Source of the DNA: Erythrophleum ivorense | Lineage: Eukaryota > Streptophyta > Magnoliopsida > Fabales > Fabaceae | Assembly (NCBI GenBank): GCA_026724425.1 | Contig: JAIUCV010000103.1 | Span: 1,116,001-1,180,000, forward strand | DNA length: 64,000 bases | Reading direction: 5' to 3' | Shown: positions 1-11,909 of the stretch, piece by piece | Position numbering within the stretch: the stretch's first letter is position 1 | How the letters are laid out: each line of letters begins with the position of its first letter | Position numbers and translations under genes: made by a program | The notes under the pieces: model-generated | Databases searched by the model: none | What the model was told of the DNA's origin: nothing | Seen by the model: only the letters and a program-made list of their open reading frames with translations

Positions 1-1054
1 GGGAGATCTAAAATAATATAGCATTACACACAACGGGCTAATATTTAAATACCAACTGGCTAATAAACAAGGGGGCGGCATATTAACCTGAAATACAAAT
101 TGATAATTAAAACTGATATAAATTTAAATATGCAATATTTATAAAAAATTATTTATTATGAATTTAACTGACAATTGATTTATCTATTAGTTGAAGACCG
201 AAACAAGATTTTTATTTTAAATCAGAATAGAGCACCATCAGCATTGAATATCTTCAGTGTTCTGCTCATAAAATAATAATGAAAAAAATTTTACATAGTG
301 CAATAATTTGCTACATCCTTGAGCAGTTAATTTTCGTACGTATGAATATCAGGAATCCATAAGAGTTCAAACTAAAAGGCCAACCCAAATATCTCTAGGA
401 ATCACTTTGATTTTGCCAGAGAACAATGGAAAGAGGAAAAAAACAAAATCAGAGAATCAAGATAAAATAAGCATAGTAATAAGCGAGTAATACCTATCAA
501 TGTTCCCAAACAAAGCCTTTCATACACCCCACAGCCTATCAATGTGACGAGCGCCACATGGCATGGAATATTGAATGGTACATAACTACATATAGAACCT
601 AAGCCAGCTTCTCCAAAACAATATTCTGCTACTCCCCCCCCCCCCCCCCCCCCTTTTTCTCTTCTCTTCCTTTCTTTTTTTCAATTGCTTATCTTTTGCT
701 GTAATTTATAAATTAAAGATAGAGAGAGGGATCTCTGAGAAAAGGAAGAGAAGTGTTTTCTACGCAATACAGGTAAGGTTGCAAACAAGCAGACACCCTT
801 TGGTTCTGGCTATCTAGACTGCTACATTTACATAGATGGTATCTTAGAGATATCCCCATTATAGGAATAGAAGTGGGTCTAGCCATACCAGTAGTATAAA
901 AATTAAGCAAGAGGAAAAGCCTTATATTGAAAAATTCCCTTGCTTCAACAACATTCAAGCATATCGTAGCTGCCAAGGCATAATTTCAATTAAAGGCCAG
1001 GGAGAAGAGACCGAAATGGAATACATAACTCCATACAGAAGGAAGTTTTGCAGG
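1..1054. other. 3' flank of the BPC gene, no other gene seen
   Basis: AT-rich sequence downstream of the minus-strand BPC gene, presumably including its 3'UTR. It holds a run of 20 cytosines at 634-653 followed by a T-rich stretch. No supported coding region was found; short open frames here match nothing I recognise. Confidence 0.5.
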
Positions 1055-2094
1055 CTACTTGATCGTGATGTAGCGATTTGTTCCATGTCTGGCCCAGTAG
1101 TCCTTGAGATTCAATGGCATAGATAAATCACGGCCTTCTGCAGCCACCCTACTAAGAAGTCTTGTAAAGACACTTCCACTCATCTTTCTCCCTCCAACTC
1201 GGGCGTGGCGCTTGTTTGGTAGCTGGGGTAGTGGATACATGGACAAGATGGTGGTACAACAAGATGACTGCCATCCGCCATTCCCCCATTTGTAGCACTG
1301 CCGTGGTACTCCAGTACATGTGCAAACTGGGACTGGCATGGTATTTTCATCAAATGTAATCAAATTCAAACCAACATCCTGCTTATCCCACTCAGATTTG
1401 ATCTTTGTCACTTCAGAAGAAGCCTGCCTATTTAAGTCCTCACTCACTTTCTTCCCTTTGCCTGGTGGTTTTAATGCCTTAGAAGAATCTGCCTTGTTCT
1501 CCTTTGTTCTCTTAGACTGGTGAGACTTGCCCACTTCAGACGCTATAATAGTTACTGGGAAGGCATCGGATGTGGCCAAATCCTTTGTGTTGTAAGCAGC
1601 TTCTGCCATGTGACCTAAATGATTTGTGGAATGGTGCATCCGCTTTGATCCACGTTGAATACCACTACCCAAAGAGAAGTTGACAGCATTGTCCTGGATT
1701 TGAAGGGCAGCAAGGGCATTATCCCGTTCCATTAAGGCATTATCCCTCTGAACAAGAGCTTCATCCCTCTGCCGAAGGGCATCATCTCGAGCAGCCAGGG
1801 CCTCATTCTTTTCAGATAAAGCTGCATTTCGTTCTCGAATTGCAGCCTCCCTCTCAGCCATAATGGACATAATTTTCTTATTCATAACTAGGGCATTTGG
1901 TTCCTTTACCTGATGTTGAGGAGCCATACTCCACTGCACAATTAAATTCCAGTCCAATTAAATGGATCCACCGGTGCATGCTTTTAAAAAGAAAAAAAAA
2001 GCAAAACTTATAAATTATATTTTACCAGGGAATGTGCTCCTCTGTAGTAGTCCATCTTCTGCCTACCATTTTCATGTTGGCGGCCATCATCCAT
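1055..2094 (-). CDS. BPC4: BASIC PENTACYSTEINE class II transcription factor (BPC4-like)
   Basis: Nuclear factor of the BBR/BPC family, which binds GA/CT-rich DNA and recruits repressive chromatin complexes. Two coding exons: 2026-2094 (23 codons, starting MDDGRQHENG) and 1055-1933 (292 codons plus stop), 315 residues. The 92 bp intron 1934-2025 has a GT donor after CCCTG and a TGCAG acceptor, and the join reads ...GAHSL/WSMAPQHQ as in class II relatives. Residues about 48-106 form a heptad-like Ala-rich coiled coil (repeated RDEAL/RDNAL), the class II dimerisation zipper. A Lys/Arg-rich nuclear-localisation stretch follows near residue 165. The C-terminal 89 residues are the DNA-binding domain with all five cysteines (CTCTG...C...SCC), the RHARVGGRKMSG motif and the YWARHGTNRYITIK end. 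A continuous reading frame exists 24 bp upstream of exon 2, but the splice makes better family sense. BPC4 rather than BPC6 is preferred from the NALVMNKKIMSI segment. Confidence 0.95.
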
Positions 2095-4785
2095 CTTGCA
2101 TCCAGAGGATTTAGCAACAGATGGAGAAGTTGGTGCAAGCAATCTCAATTGACAATTTCCAGCTGAAAGACATTCTATTAAAAAATGAGAATAGCAACAG
2201 CTTGACATCTGGTCAATTGGCAACATACCGGGTGAGACACAACTTTTAGAAGGGAAGAAAGGTGCAACCTTATAAAGCAGTCTAATATCTGTACAACTAA
2301 CAACCAAAACCTTAGGTAGTACCAGTGTGAAATATCCCCAAACGTCATTCTAGACTTCTAGTATAATCTTTCCAAGGTGATCTAACAAATATAGTACAAA
2401 TATAACAGCAGTTATTTATTTGATCTCATGCACTGCATATAAAAGCAGAAATAATGATACAGATTTATTTGACAAGAATATCTCCTTTAACAGATCATTA
2501 AATTCATTGCAAATAAAACCTAACCAATAGATTGATCCTCCGATAGACAACAGAAATATTTTTACATATGAAAACTGAACTATGCCCAAGCTTAAGCTTT
2601 TCTGATTCATGTGATATTCATAGCGTTAATAATGCAAAATTTTAGAAAGTAGACAGCGCTATGATTTTGTTTAAATATCTAGTCAATAGAATTTGTTTAA
2701 GCTATACCATTAAAAAAAAAAAAATACTAGATAGCAAGAAAAGCACTTCAATGTACATTACCAATCTATGATTATAATACTTGGAGAACATATTAGACAA
2801 AAGTAAAATACAGCATTCATACATAAACCCTAAAAGCTTAGCAAGCTAAAAATTATAATTGTCACTGATGCAACTTTCCCTCTATTTCCTTAACATGAAC
2901 TGCATAATGAATTGAAGGGATAAAGATTTTTCTGAGACAACCCAGAAAAGTTTCATGTCAACATGACCAAAACCTAGTTAATGGATTATTTTAATTTCTA
3001 GGAATTCTTTAATTTAAACCCATACCAAATTTTTTTTCTTTAAAAAAAAATCACATGAGAGAGAGAGAGAGAGAGTAGAAGCTGCATAGAACTGGCTGGT
3101 TCACATCTGACTGATCCCAAAAATTGGAGCAGGGCAGCATTACCAACGGAAAGCTAAATATATAATAATCAGAAAACAAAACGTGGCAAAGATGAAGCTC
3201 TTGAACTGTTAATTACATGAACTTAAATTGAAAAGGCTACCATGAAGCAAAGAAGTAAGAGCTCTCTCTCCTCTGGGATGAACCAAAAAGATAAAAAGAG
3301 AAGGAAAGAAATAAGACATAAAATTTTATAGAAATTCAACTCCAATAAAATATAAATACAGAAGAAACCCCCAAAGTTGACATTTCACCAAAAATCCAAG
3401 ATTACTAAAGCTAACCTAATTTAAAAAAAAAAAGTCAATTTTTCATTACAGTAGAACCGAGACCAGTGACAGACTTACAAAAGACAAGAAAAGGAAAGCT
3501 AATGAACAATGCGCATCAAGCAAAACTCTCAACAAATGATATCAAATGCTGTAACCTGCAACAACAAGAACAATCATACACAGATCTCCTTGCAACTTGC
3601 AAAAATTAGAGAACACTAGATTGTTTGTCACACTTATCTGCACTTAAGATTTGGTTAATTCCTCCTTAGTCATGTATCTATAATAAACTCCAATGAAAGA
3701 TAATCCAAACTCTCTAATACGAAAATACTTAAGACTTAGGAGTCAAAAGCAACCTGAAACACATGTAGATAATGATTACCTTAATATTCTAAGCAAAACT
3801 GCAAAACTTCAGTTTTGTACCATGTTTGTCAATTCTTACAAGTGAACAAAAGAGTTGCAAGCAATAAAATTCTCTATCAACATTGTGAGTTGTGACCAAC
3901 TTATATATCAATATATGATAATAAAACTCAGTTTGGGGGTTTCAAGAACATGTATGAATTGAGTTGAAAATTTCATGCATAATTATACAAGATTCTGGTA
4001 CAAGTTTCAACTTCTCCACAATTGATCTTAGCACTCTATCAGAAAAGTCAAACTCCAGGAAATTTCCGACTTTTGAACTCTCACACACTAGCCGTAAGGG
4101 AAGCAAATCCATTATATACTTTTTCCAGAGGACATTGTAAAAAGGGCAATTAGTAACTTCAATTTATTTAAGTATCGGCAACAATCATACAAATATAATC
4201 AAATAATTTTTGAATTTGTGATCACACTGTTGTGCTTGCCACTAGACTTATGGTCGAATGCGATTCGCGATTCAGGGAAAGCTTGAACTCAATCCCTAAA
4301 GCCTTATTCTAGCTCTCCAGCACTATTGCACACCAGTATGGCCCTAACAAATCATAAACCATGCCCAGCTCTAAAATTTCGCAATTTACAAACTCCTGCA
4401 TAAGCTAAAACTAAAATGCATACAATCTAAATTTTAAAGTCACAATCTTCTGGTGAATTTCTAACTTTCCTAATTGGAACTGAAATGAATGTAGTATTAA
4501 AGGAGCAAACAAGTGAAAGAAAAAAAAAAGGCATAATCATACGGAACTTGCACTAAAGTTAGGGCACTAAAGCTAGGGTCAAAAGCAGACATATAGTATA
4601 CCTAGAAAGCTAAGAATGCATACAAACTTAAACATGCAACGAGAAAGAAGACTTACAGGTAGCCCAGTTACAGTGTAGGCAGCGCAGCAAGGCTCGAATC
4701 CGAAAAGGGATGCCTCAATCTTGACAGTGAGAGAAAGAAGATAGCGAGAAACTTTTGCAGATTTACATTTCATGGCAGGCAGCAT
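2095..4785 (-). other. BPC4 5'UTR with a probable 2.5 kb leader intron
   Basis: On the minus strand a strong donor (ACCT/gtaagt, exon end at 4657) and an acceptor (tctttcag, exon start at 2162) would join a leader exon at about 4657-4780 to the coding exon. This places a 2.5 kb intron in the 5'UTR. Long leader introns are common in BPC genes. The interval has no credible coding region. It contains T-runs and a GA tract at 3057-3075. Transcript ends are inferred, not seen. Confidence 0.5.
3057..3075. repeat. (GA)n microsatellite inside the BPC leader intron
   Basis: An uninterrupted 19-base GA tract (CT on the gene strand), followed about 185 bp on by a second short CT-rich run. GA repeats are the target sequence of the BPC family, so this lies where self-regulation could act. 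Confidence 0.9.
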
Positions 4786-5959
4786 GATGCCCGAAATGAG
4801 AAACGACGCATCGTTTAATCCTAGAAGCGTTTCGCTAATTCGTCAACCTGAACGCAGCCATTTTCCCCACGTGGGCTCCCCCTTATCTTGAAAAGCCATA
4901 CCAAAGACAATGCCGTATAGACCCCTTTTTTTTTTTTGGAGAGAGTATTGTTTAAATATCTAAAATTAAAAAAAATTATTATTGAAGAACCTATTATTAT
5001 TATTATTTTAAAATTAATTACTACTGATTTTAACAAAAAACTGTTGAACTCAGTGATAACAAATCATTCAAAATAAATTTCCTTAATTTTAGGTTTTTTT
5101 AAATAATTTTTTATTTTTTTAACCAAAAAAAATCAGGAGAGATAAAAATAATAATAGGGTTTGGATTTTTTTAAAATTTTTTATTATAAAATGTTTTCTA
5201 ATTAAGTTGAAAAAAAAATAAACACAAGATGTAAGATCTATATATTCTCACTCTCTCTTCTAATATTTAGCCCCACCTCTTGTGTTTATTTTTATTCAAT
5301 TCTATAAAAAATTTACAATTAGGAATTTTGAAGTATCCATATACAAAATAGCAAGGCATTACTGCACTAGTATACTAGCATGTATTTTTTCTCAAGTTAT
5401 TTGTTTTCCATTTTTTAAAAGTCGTTCAGTATAACACCTATCCTATACCTTTCTATACTTGGAATAAGAACTACCACGTATTATAATTTTACAAAAAATA
5501 TTATAAAAAAATCTTAATTAAATACGCATAAGCATTGTCTAATATATATACACACACACATAAATATAAGTAATCTGTAAATAAGATGAAAACCAGAACT
5601 TGATTGCAATGCAAAATTAAGATGAAAGGACCCTTTTTTCTCCCAATCGACACACCTAATGGATAAAATATTAGAGTAAATTATTACGAATTTTTAATGT
5701 GGTTTTTCAAAACACAACTTTTTTCACTTTGGCTGTCGGATCCTGAAAGTAACATGTCTAGACATTCACTGTATCTGGTAATTTAACAAAATTAACTTGT
5801 GAGAGATATGAAATTTTTATTGATAATATTCAATTTTTTTTCCCCAATGTAGTGAGAGACTTACTTATTGATTATACCAGACAAGCTCAAAATGAGTTGA
5901 TGAAAAATATGCATGAAGAAGGAAAGGGACTTATCATGAAAGGCTGACACATGTTTTGC
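4786..5959. other. BPC promoter region and AT-rich spacer with a hairpin
   Basis: Upstream sequence of the BPC gene, then AT-rich spacer. At 5216-5229 and 5278-5291 a perfect 14-base inverted repeat (core AACACAAG / CTTGTGTT), extended by weaker pairing on both sides, looks like a small foldback element. A partly similar stretch occurs near 58,000-58,100. A short TA/CA run lies near 5540-5560. No gene seen. Confidence 0.5.
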
Positions 5960-7090
5960 AGAATTCTCGCTGCGTCTGACATCAATGAAGAGATGAGTGC
6001 TATCCTCATTGACTAGCTTATTATGGTACGTGACCTGATCAATGTGTCCAAATTTTCCTTCTCAATGTGACAAATCTATTTTAAAGCAATATTGAAATTA
6101 ATCTTCTCCTGAAGGATTTGGATTGTTCTTTGAGCCCTCTGATCGCAGCAAATAGGTTCACTACAAATTTAAGCTTACGGAGGAGACATTATTAGTTGTT
6201 GTTGGAGGGTCAGACGATAATCATGAAGAAGCTTCAGTTGGTACAGCCATGCTAATAGCTTGCAAATATGAGGATGTTTTTGTCCCCGCTGTTGAGGATT
6301 TTATGTTGATAACAAAAAAGGCATACAGAAGGGAAGTAGTAAATATGCGTGAGGCTTTGGCTTTCATTTAGTCATTGATATCCTTTCTTCAAACCTTTCC
6401 ACTTTGAAATGCCTCTAATTAACTTGTTCCCATGGGAGAAAGGAATGGTGAACCCTTCATTCAACTTACCTGTGCCTATCCCATATGTGTTCATGAGGAG
6501 ACTTCTTGAGGCAGTTCAATCTGACAAAAAGCTGCAGCTCTTGTCCTTCTTCATAATTGAGCCTTGCTTGGTGGAATACAAAATGCTCAAGTTTTCACCA
6601 TCTTTGCTAGCTGCTGGAGCTATTTACACAGCTCTGTGTGATCTGTACCAGTTTAAGCAGTGGACAAAGACCAGCCAGTGGTATTCTAATTACTCAGAAC
6701 CCCAGCTTGTGTGAGTTGTTTCTGCAGCATCTTATCTTGTTGAGTATTTTTAAGCTAGTCATTATTGGATTTGGATCTTTTCATACGAGAGGCTGACATG
6801 ACATTAACAAGTGTGCGACCTATTTAAATGATAAATTTTGTAGTGTGTTGATCCCACATACACTTTGTCTCTCTTTTCATATGACACTGTCATATAATCT
6901 CCTCATAAAAGAAAATTCGGATCCGTTGCTATTACTTATGGATTTTACCTTGTGTGTTGTCAGAGAGTACTCAAGAATGATGGTTGAACAGAAAAACTGA
7001 GTCTGCAGGAAGTACAGTACGTGGAAATCTGGCAGTGTCGAAAAAAATGGAACCAGCTCTGTTTCTACTGGAACAGTGATCCAAGAATGC
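5960..7090 (+). pseudogene. CYCB2: B2-type cyclin pseudogene, intron-containing
   Basis: Conceptual translation matches plant cyclin B2 in order: SDINEEMSAILID then stop (where family members have DWLIEV, a TGG to TAG change), VHYKFKLTEETL, TAMLIACKYEDVFVPAVEDF with KAYRREVVNM, then NLPVPIPYVFMRR, SDKKLQLLSFFIIEPCLVEY and LLAAGAIYTALC, and finally RKYSTWKSG. The pieces are separated by intron-like stretches with splice signals (gtacgtg after the first piece, gtgagttg at 6714, acceptor gtgttgtcag before 6963). It is therefore a decayed genomic duplicate, not a retrocopy. Several in-frame stops and frameshifts rule out a full cyclin. The open stretch 6409-6714 could still give a 101-residue fragment of the C-terminal cyclin fold. 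The N-terminal region with the destruction box was not found. Confidence 0.88.
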
Positions 7091-7458
7091 AGATAACACA
7101 CTAGTTTGCGTATCGCAATGTCAGCAACAGACGTTGCACTCTATATATCTTTAAGGACGTTTCCATTTCCTTTTTTTTTTTCTTATTTTCCTCTTTTTGG
7201 TCGTAGGCAACGGATCCTTTGCCTTATGTTGCTTTGGAAGATAGTCAAGATACCTTGTCGCTATACAGTCCTAGAACCTGACTTTGAGTTCTTCAACAAC
7301 GATGCTAACACTTGTTCATTTTTTTTCTTTTTTAATTTCAGCGATATTGTGACAATATTATGAAACGTGACAGTTTTGCGTCGCTAATACATGATAGAAC
7401 ATAGAAATTAATGGATTATTTAAAAAAATTAAATATCTCATTTCATTATTATTAATTC
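7091..7458. other. Spacer downstream of cyclin pseudogene
   Basis: T-rich spacer. It probably includes the remnant 3' flank of the cyclin copy. No gene seen. Confidence 0.4.
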
Positions 7459-7920
7459 TTTTTTTTTCGGAGGGGAAAAACGTCTCTTTATTGATTAATA
7501 GTCATATCCTCCATGCTCTTGGCAGGCTATTCTTGGAAGTTTGAACCACACTGTTGAGGCCTTGATTTGTTGAGTGTAGCCTTCTCTACCTTGTCCTTCG
7601 CGTGTTGTTGCGTTGTATATTCCCTGGAGATATGTTCAGTTGGAGAGGGCATGCATGGTATAGAATCCTCTGTATTGTGCTGAATCAATTGGAGAACCAG
7701 ATTATTATCCACCCAAATTGATCTAGCACAAGAGCTGGTCAACTGTTTCTGGGATTTCCCTAGTAAGTTGGAATATACCCATCCTTCAGTTTAGGAGCTT
7801 CTAAGAATCCTCGCCTCTGACCTGTGAATTCCTTTCCAGTTCCAGGAGTTATACTTTCTGAAAACCCAAATATTTGTTTTCTGACCTATTTGTTTGGTTT
7901 CTTACCAGTGTGGCTTGAGA
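7459..7920 (-). other. Unidentified transcript-like remnant (minus strand)
   Basis: On the minus strand an open stretch of 71 codons (7527-7742) is followed by AATAAA (complement of 7486-7495 area) and, about 20 bases on, an A-run (T-run on plus near 7459-7468). Upstream there are donor-like (ACTG/gtaagaaa) and acceptor-like (ggttttcag) sites. This looks like the 3' end of a gene or retrocopy, but the protein is not recognised and may be chance. Confidence 0.25.
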
Positions 7921-7930
7921 AAAGAGAAAT

Positions 7931-8425
7931 AAAGGCAATCAACAGCATACATTAGATGAGTAGATCGTGCATTATAAAATGTTTAAAATGATAATATTAT
8001 AGAGAATTCAAGTTCATACGAGACTGATCCCTCTGGTCATCAAATCTCTTTAAAATTGAATACTCTTAACTCCGAATCATGAGTAGTATTGTTTTTCATT
8101 CAAAAAATAATTTTTTACATATTTTTAAAAATATTAAATTAATAATCAAATATTTAAAATTTACTAATATTTATTTATTATATTAAAATTTTAATTTATA
8201 AAATTTTAAATATATATTTAATTATTATTAATTTGACTAATAGACAGTGAATTTATATATTACTGATTGAATGATCAATCTAACTTTTAAAACATTAAAA
8301 GTAAAGGCAATTTGCAACATGGATTAAATGAGTAGTTCGCGCATCATAAAATGTTTAAACTGATAATATTATAGAAAATTTAAGTATATAAGAGACTGAC
8401 CTCTCTCATTATTAAATATTTTTAA
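7931..8425. repeat. Diverged direct repeat pair
   Basis: About 125 bp at 7931-8058 recurs at 8302-8425, 370 bp downstream and in the same orientation. Shared blocks include GATGAGTAG / AATGAGTAG, CATAAAATGTTTAAA, GATAATATTATAGA and GAGACTGA. Substitutions throughout indicate an old duplication. The intervening sequence is AT-rich and shows no coding. Confidence 0.75.
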
Positions 8426-10241
8426 ATTTTGATTAAAATAATTCTTTAATTTCATATACTTAAATTTTAAGGTAATTTAATACAGAGAGATCAAGTTCTC
8501 TGTAATAAAATTTTATTTAAAATAAAAGAAATATATTTGTTTAATCCCTAAATCTTACCCTTACATAATTCAGTTCTTAGAAAGTTTTTATTTGCTACTT
8601 CTTAATTCAAAAACCAACAAGTAACAAGTTAACTTTTATAGATTGATAAAATTTAAAGATCAAATAATTGAAGCATTTATTATTCATTAACCAAGAATGA
8701 ATTACATTTCCTCTTATGAAATATTTAGACTAGTATAAACAAGTAAGGGGTTTCAACTTTCAACAAATTAGCTTTGGCATTGCCTCGAATCGGAATAAAT
8801 TATAATTGTGATGCAGAATCAATAGCGGCAACCAACAGGGAGTGGTAAAGATAACTCATAATAAATATCAACATCTATTATTTGGTTGCGGTACTGTAAT
8901 CCTGTGAACTTACCAAACTTGGGCACTTTGGCCCATCCATGCAGGCATGTTTCTTTCATCATATAGGGCAAATCAGAGAGCCATTATTTGCTTCCCACTT
9001 GATTTTACTTGTTTTTGCAGCAGGAAAGTAGAATCCATCGTCATGTGATGATCTGACCTCCCCCGTTCACAAGAATTTATATATCAAACTATAAAGGATG
9101 TTTTGCACATGACCATTTTCGTTTTAAGAATTTAGGAGGTATAATATACTGTTAACATTTTAAAGGCATATGATTCTTAAAATTGTGAAAACCTATTAGT
9201 TCTGCTTCGCCTTATTTCACATAGTTGTCACGCAAGAAAACTGAAATTCTAGGAACTACACACTGAGCTGATAAAGATTCGCCAGCTATAGTTGTCATAT
9301 ACTTTGTCGTGTGGTACATCAATTTCGATTGGGATGATGACAACGCAGGCAAATTTGGTTAATCTATTCAGGTAAGGCAGCAGAGTGATTTCAACAGAAA
9401 ATCTTCCAAAAATAATAAGCTGAAGCCATAACAGTCAAGAGCCCACGGGTTTAGGTAGGTCCTTGTTAGGGCAACAGCCAACAGGAATGCAATTTTAGGC
9501 AACCCATAGACAAGAAGCACATGATGGAGAACAAATGCACATGGTGCTCACTGAAATTTGAGTGGAGGTCATTCAGAAAACTTCAATGAAATTCCACACT
9601 AACCAACTCTTTAAATAATCTAATCAAATACTAATTAAGGTAAAGCCAGAGGAAAGGACGCCCAAGACAATCAGTCACAGTGATTGGGGTCAAGTCGCCT
9701 TTGGATAAGTACTCCTCAAGGAAGCAATGCGCAGGATTATCAATGTTTAAAAATACAGAAATGGGGTTTGTCACACAAGGTACGCACTAATAGGCAAACG
9801 TTGATCATCACAGAATCAATCATATCCAATACAAGATATGTTATTTTTCTCCTGGGAACCTAGTTTGAGGAAAACTGCATTCTTTTCTGAACCAATCCTC
9901 AGTCTTATGATAAGAAGTAAAAGCATTTAAAGCAGGCTGCAGAGCAATGTATCCCAACTGAGCCCAGCTTACAAGTCGGACTCACTAGTTACTACATTGC
10001 AATATCAATAAAATTGAAACTGTACAAAATGTAAGTGAATATTTCATATAAATTAACTCAAATCCGATTAGGTCACATTCTACATCAAGTCCCTAAACAG
10101 AAATTCTAAGAGAAATGAACATAAACTATAAACACGAGGGAAGAAAAAAGAAACAAAAGAACTGAACACAACTATCATACATACAGATTAATGAATCAAC
10201 TCTTGCTCCTTTATTCATAGTTTGGAATTTGAAGAAAAGTT
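8426..10241. other. Spacer and probable 3'UTR of the ARM gene
   Basis: No coding region recognised. The part from about 9300 to 10241 is less AT-rich than the spacer before it and lies directly downstream of the minus-strand ARM gene. It probably contains its 3'UTR, but no poly(A) site can be fixed. Confidence 0.4.
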
Positions 10242-11909
10242 TCATCCCAAGGATCTCGCAAATACTCCCCATATCTTAGCACGACCAAGGCTTTCCAACA
10301 GTTTCTTAGACCCCTCAACATCCATCTCTACAAGTTTTTGTGTATGTACACTAGCACCGGCTGCTACCATTTGTTTCCTACAAGTCTTAGAATGCACAAG
10401 TGAGGCCAGAATGGAAACTGGGTATCTCTTATCCAAATTCTGTATTGAAGGATCCAACAGCTGAACCGCAGTCACTATACCCCTCTCATCCTTCTGGAAA
10501 ATCCTTCTATTGCCCGCATATAACATGAGTATTGACAAAGTCATTGCAGCTGCTTCTTTCTCTTCTACAGCCTTACCATCCAACATCTTGATCAATGGAG
10601 TAATGCATCCGCATTCACCCATCTCTTTCTTCGTCTTTGTGCTGCTGAACCCCAGAGCATAAACAGCTCGAGCGGCGGCAATTCTCACCCCCAGTGCGCC
10701 ACAATTTAACACACCCACCAGTCTCTGTATAAACCCATCCAAAATAAGAACTTGAGCAATCGGTGGACTTGAAGCCAGGTACCTCAACAACTCAACTGCA
10801 ACTTCAAGACTCTGAACAGTCGGAGCTGAGTCCCAGAAATTCTTCAAACACTCAATCCCTCCTTCCTTAACGATCATTAGTTTCAAAGTTTCGTCATTAG
10901 AAATTAGATTGGACAAACAACCAATTGCATTTTCTTTAGCTAATGCAGTTCCCGAAGAAGCGAGCCCTAACAGAACAACAACCGCATTTTCCTCGACGAA
11001 ATTTTCTCTAACTTGAGGGAAGACTGCAAGATTTCTCAGAACTCCAGCTGCCGAAGCTTGGGAACCAGGCGTGCCGACTTGGCAAATGTCCAATAGTGAA
11101 GAGATTCCACCTCTAGACCCGATTGCCCTCGCGTTCTCTTTAGAGAACGTTAGAGCTTGGAGGGCAATACAAGCTTTCTCTTTAGCAAACCCATTTCCAT
11201 AGTCAAGAACTCGAAGCAAATGATTCAAAAGCAACAGACCCTCAGCGATTAAAACATGCTTGCTGGTATCCACCATGGAAACTCTGGATATCGCAGCGAC
11301 AACCTTCTCCTTCATTTCCGAAGAGCTCGAATCCAGTAAGCGAACGAGCACGGGAACCACACCTTGTGCCACAGCTATCACCACATTTTTATCATCCTCT
11401 TGTAGTAAACCCAGCAAGGAGTCCACAGCCGAAATCCTCGAATCGGAGGCCCCAATTTGCAACCGAGTGATCAAATTCCTCGATTCGGATCGAACAGCAT
11501 CCCTGTTAGACACTGTTGAAACGGCGTCGTCTTGGAGGACGCCGCTTCTGAAGAGAATGTCGCAGTCTGTGAGATGGCGATCGAGGTTGGCGAGGAGGGA
11601 GTCTATGAGGCTCTGGGTCTTGAGCTTACCCTGGGATAAGGTGGGGGAGTGGCAATCCTTGGCCAGGCAAACAGCGTCGTTGAGGGTGTGGGACATGGAG
11701 TGAAGAAGGTCGAGAGAGAGAGGGTTAGAGGAGGAGGAATTGGGGAAGTGGGAAGAGAAATCGGCGAGTTGAGTGTGAAGAAGGTGGAGTTTTGAAGTGA
11801 TGAGGGACCACTTACCTTTGAGGTGGAGAATGGTGGGGATTTCGTCGAGAAGAGAGGAAAGAAGCTGATTGGAGAGAGTGATAGGATCAGAGGTGTCGAG
11901 TGTTTTCAT
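10242..11909 (-). CDS. Armadillo-repeat protein without U-box
   Basis: Single-exon gene of 555 residues; the start at 11909 is the only ATG at the head of the long frame. The first ~150 residues are helical (LLDEIPTILHLKGKWSLITSKLHLLHTQL) and resemble the N-terminal domain of plant U-box/ARM ligases, but no U-box follows. From about residue 160 to 510 there are consecutive ARM repeats with the usual signature pieces: SLLGLLQEDDKNVVIAVAQGVVPVLVRLL, EKACIALQALTFS, GGISSLLDICQVGTPGSQASAAGVLRNLA, AKENAIGCLSNLI, RIAAARAVYALGF and EKEAAAMTLSILM. ARM solenoids are protein-binding scaffolds, so the partner and pathway cannot be read from sequence. Related plant proteins are described as vacuolar-protein-8-like or ARM superfamily. 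No signal peptide or membrane segment is seen. Family call is firm, function unknown. Confidence 0.93.
   Translation of the reverse strand: MKTLDTSDPITLSNQLLSSLLDEIPTILHLKGKWSLITSKLHLLHTQLADFSSHFPNSSSSNPLSLDLLHSMSHTLNDAVCLAKDCHSPTLSQGKLKTQSLIDSLLANLDRHLTDCDILFRSGVLQDDAVSTVSNRDAVRSESRNLITRLQIGASDSRISAVDSLLGLLQEDDKNVVIAVAQGVVPVLVRLLDSSSSEMKEKVVAAISRVSMVDTSKHVLIAEGLLLLNHLLRVLDYGNGFAKEKACIALQALTFSKENARAIGSRGGISSLLDICQVGTPGSQASAAGVLRNLAVFPQVRENFVEENAVVVLLGLASSGTALAKENAIGCLSNLISNDETLKLMIVKEGGIECLKNFWDSAPTVQSLEVAVELLRYLASSPPIAQVLILDGFIQRLVGVLNCGALGVRIAAARAVYALGFSSTKTKKEMGECGCITPLIKMLDGKAVEEKEAAAMTLSILMLYAGNRRIFQKDERGIVTAVQLLDPSIQNLDKRYPVSILASLVHSKTCRKQMVAAGASVHTQKLVEMDVEGSKKLLESLGRAKIWGVFARSLG

Noticed and set aside
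403..630. Minus-strand open stretch with Cys-rich hydrophobic translation next to the C-run
   Set aside because: No start codon, begins in a homopolymer, not recognised.
634..653. Run of 20 C
   Set aside because: Simple homopolymer; length is uncertain in sequencing and no function is implied.
713..976. 87-codon minus-strand open frame downstream of BPC
   Set aside because: No family features, lies in presumed 3'UTR; likely chance.
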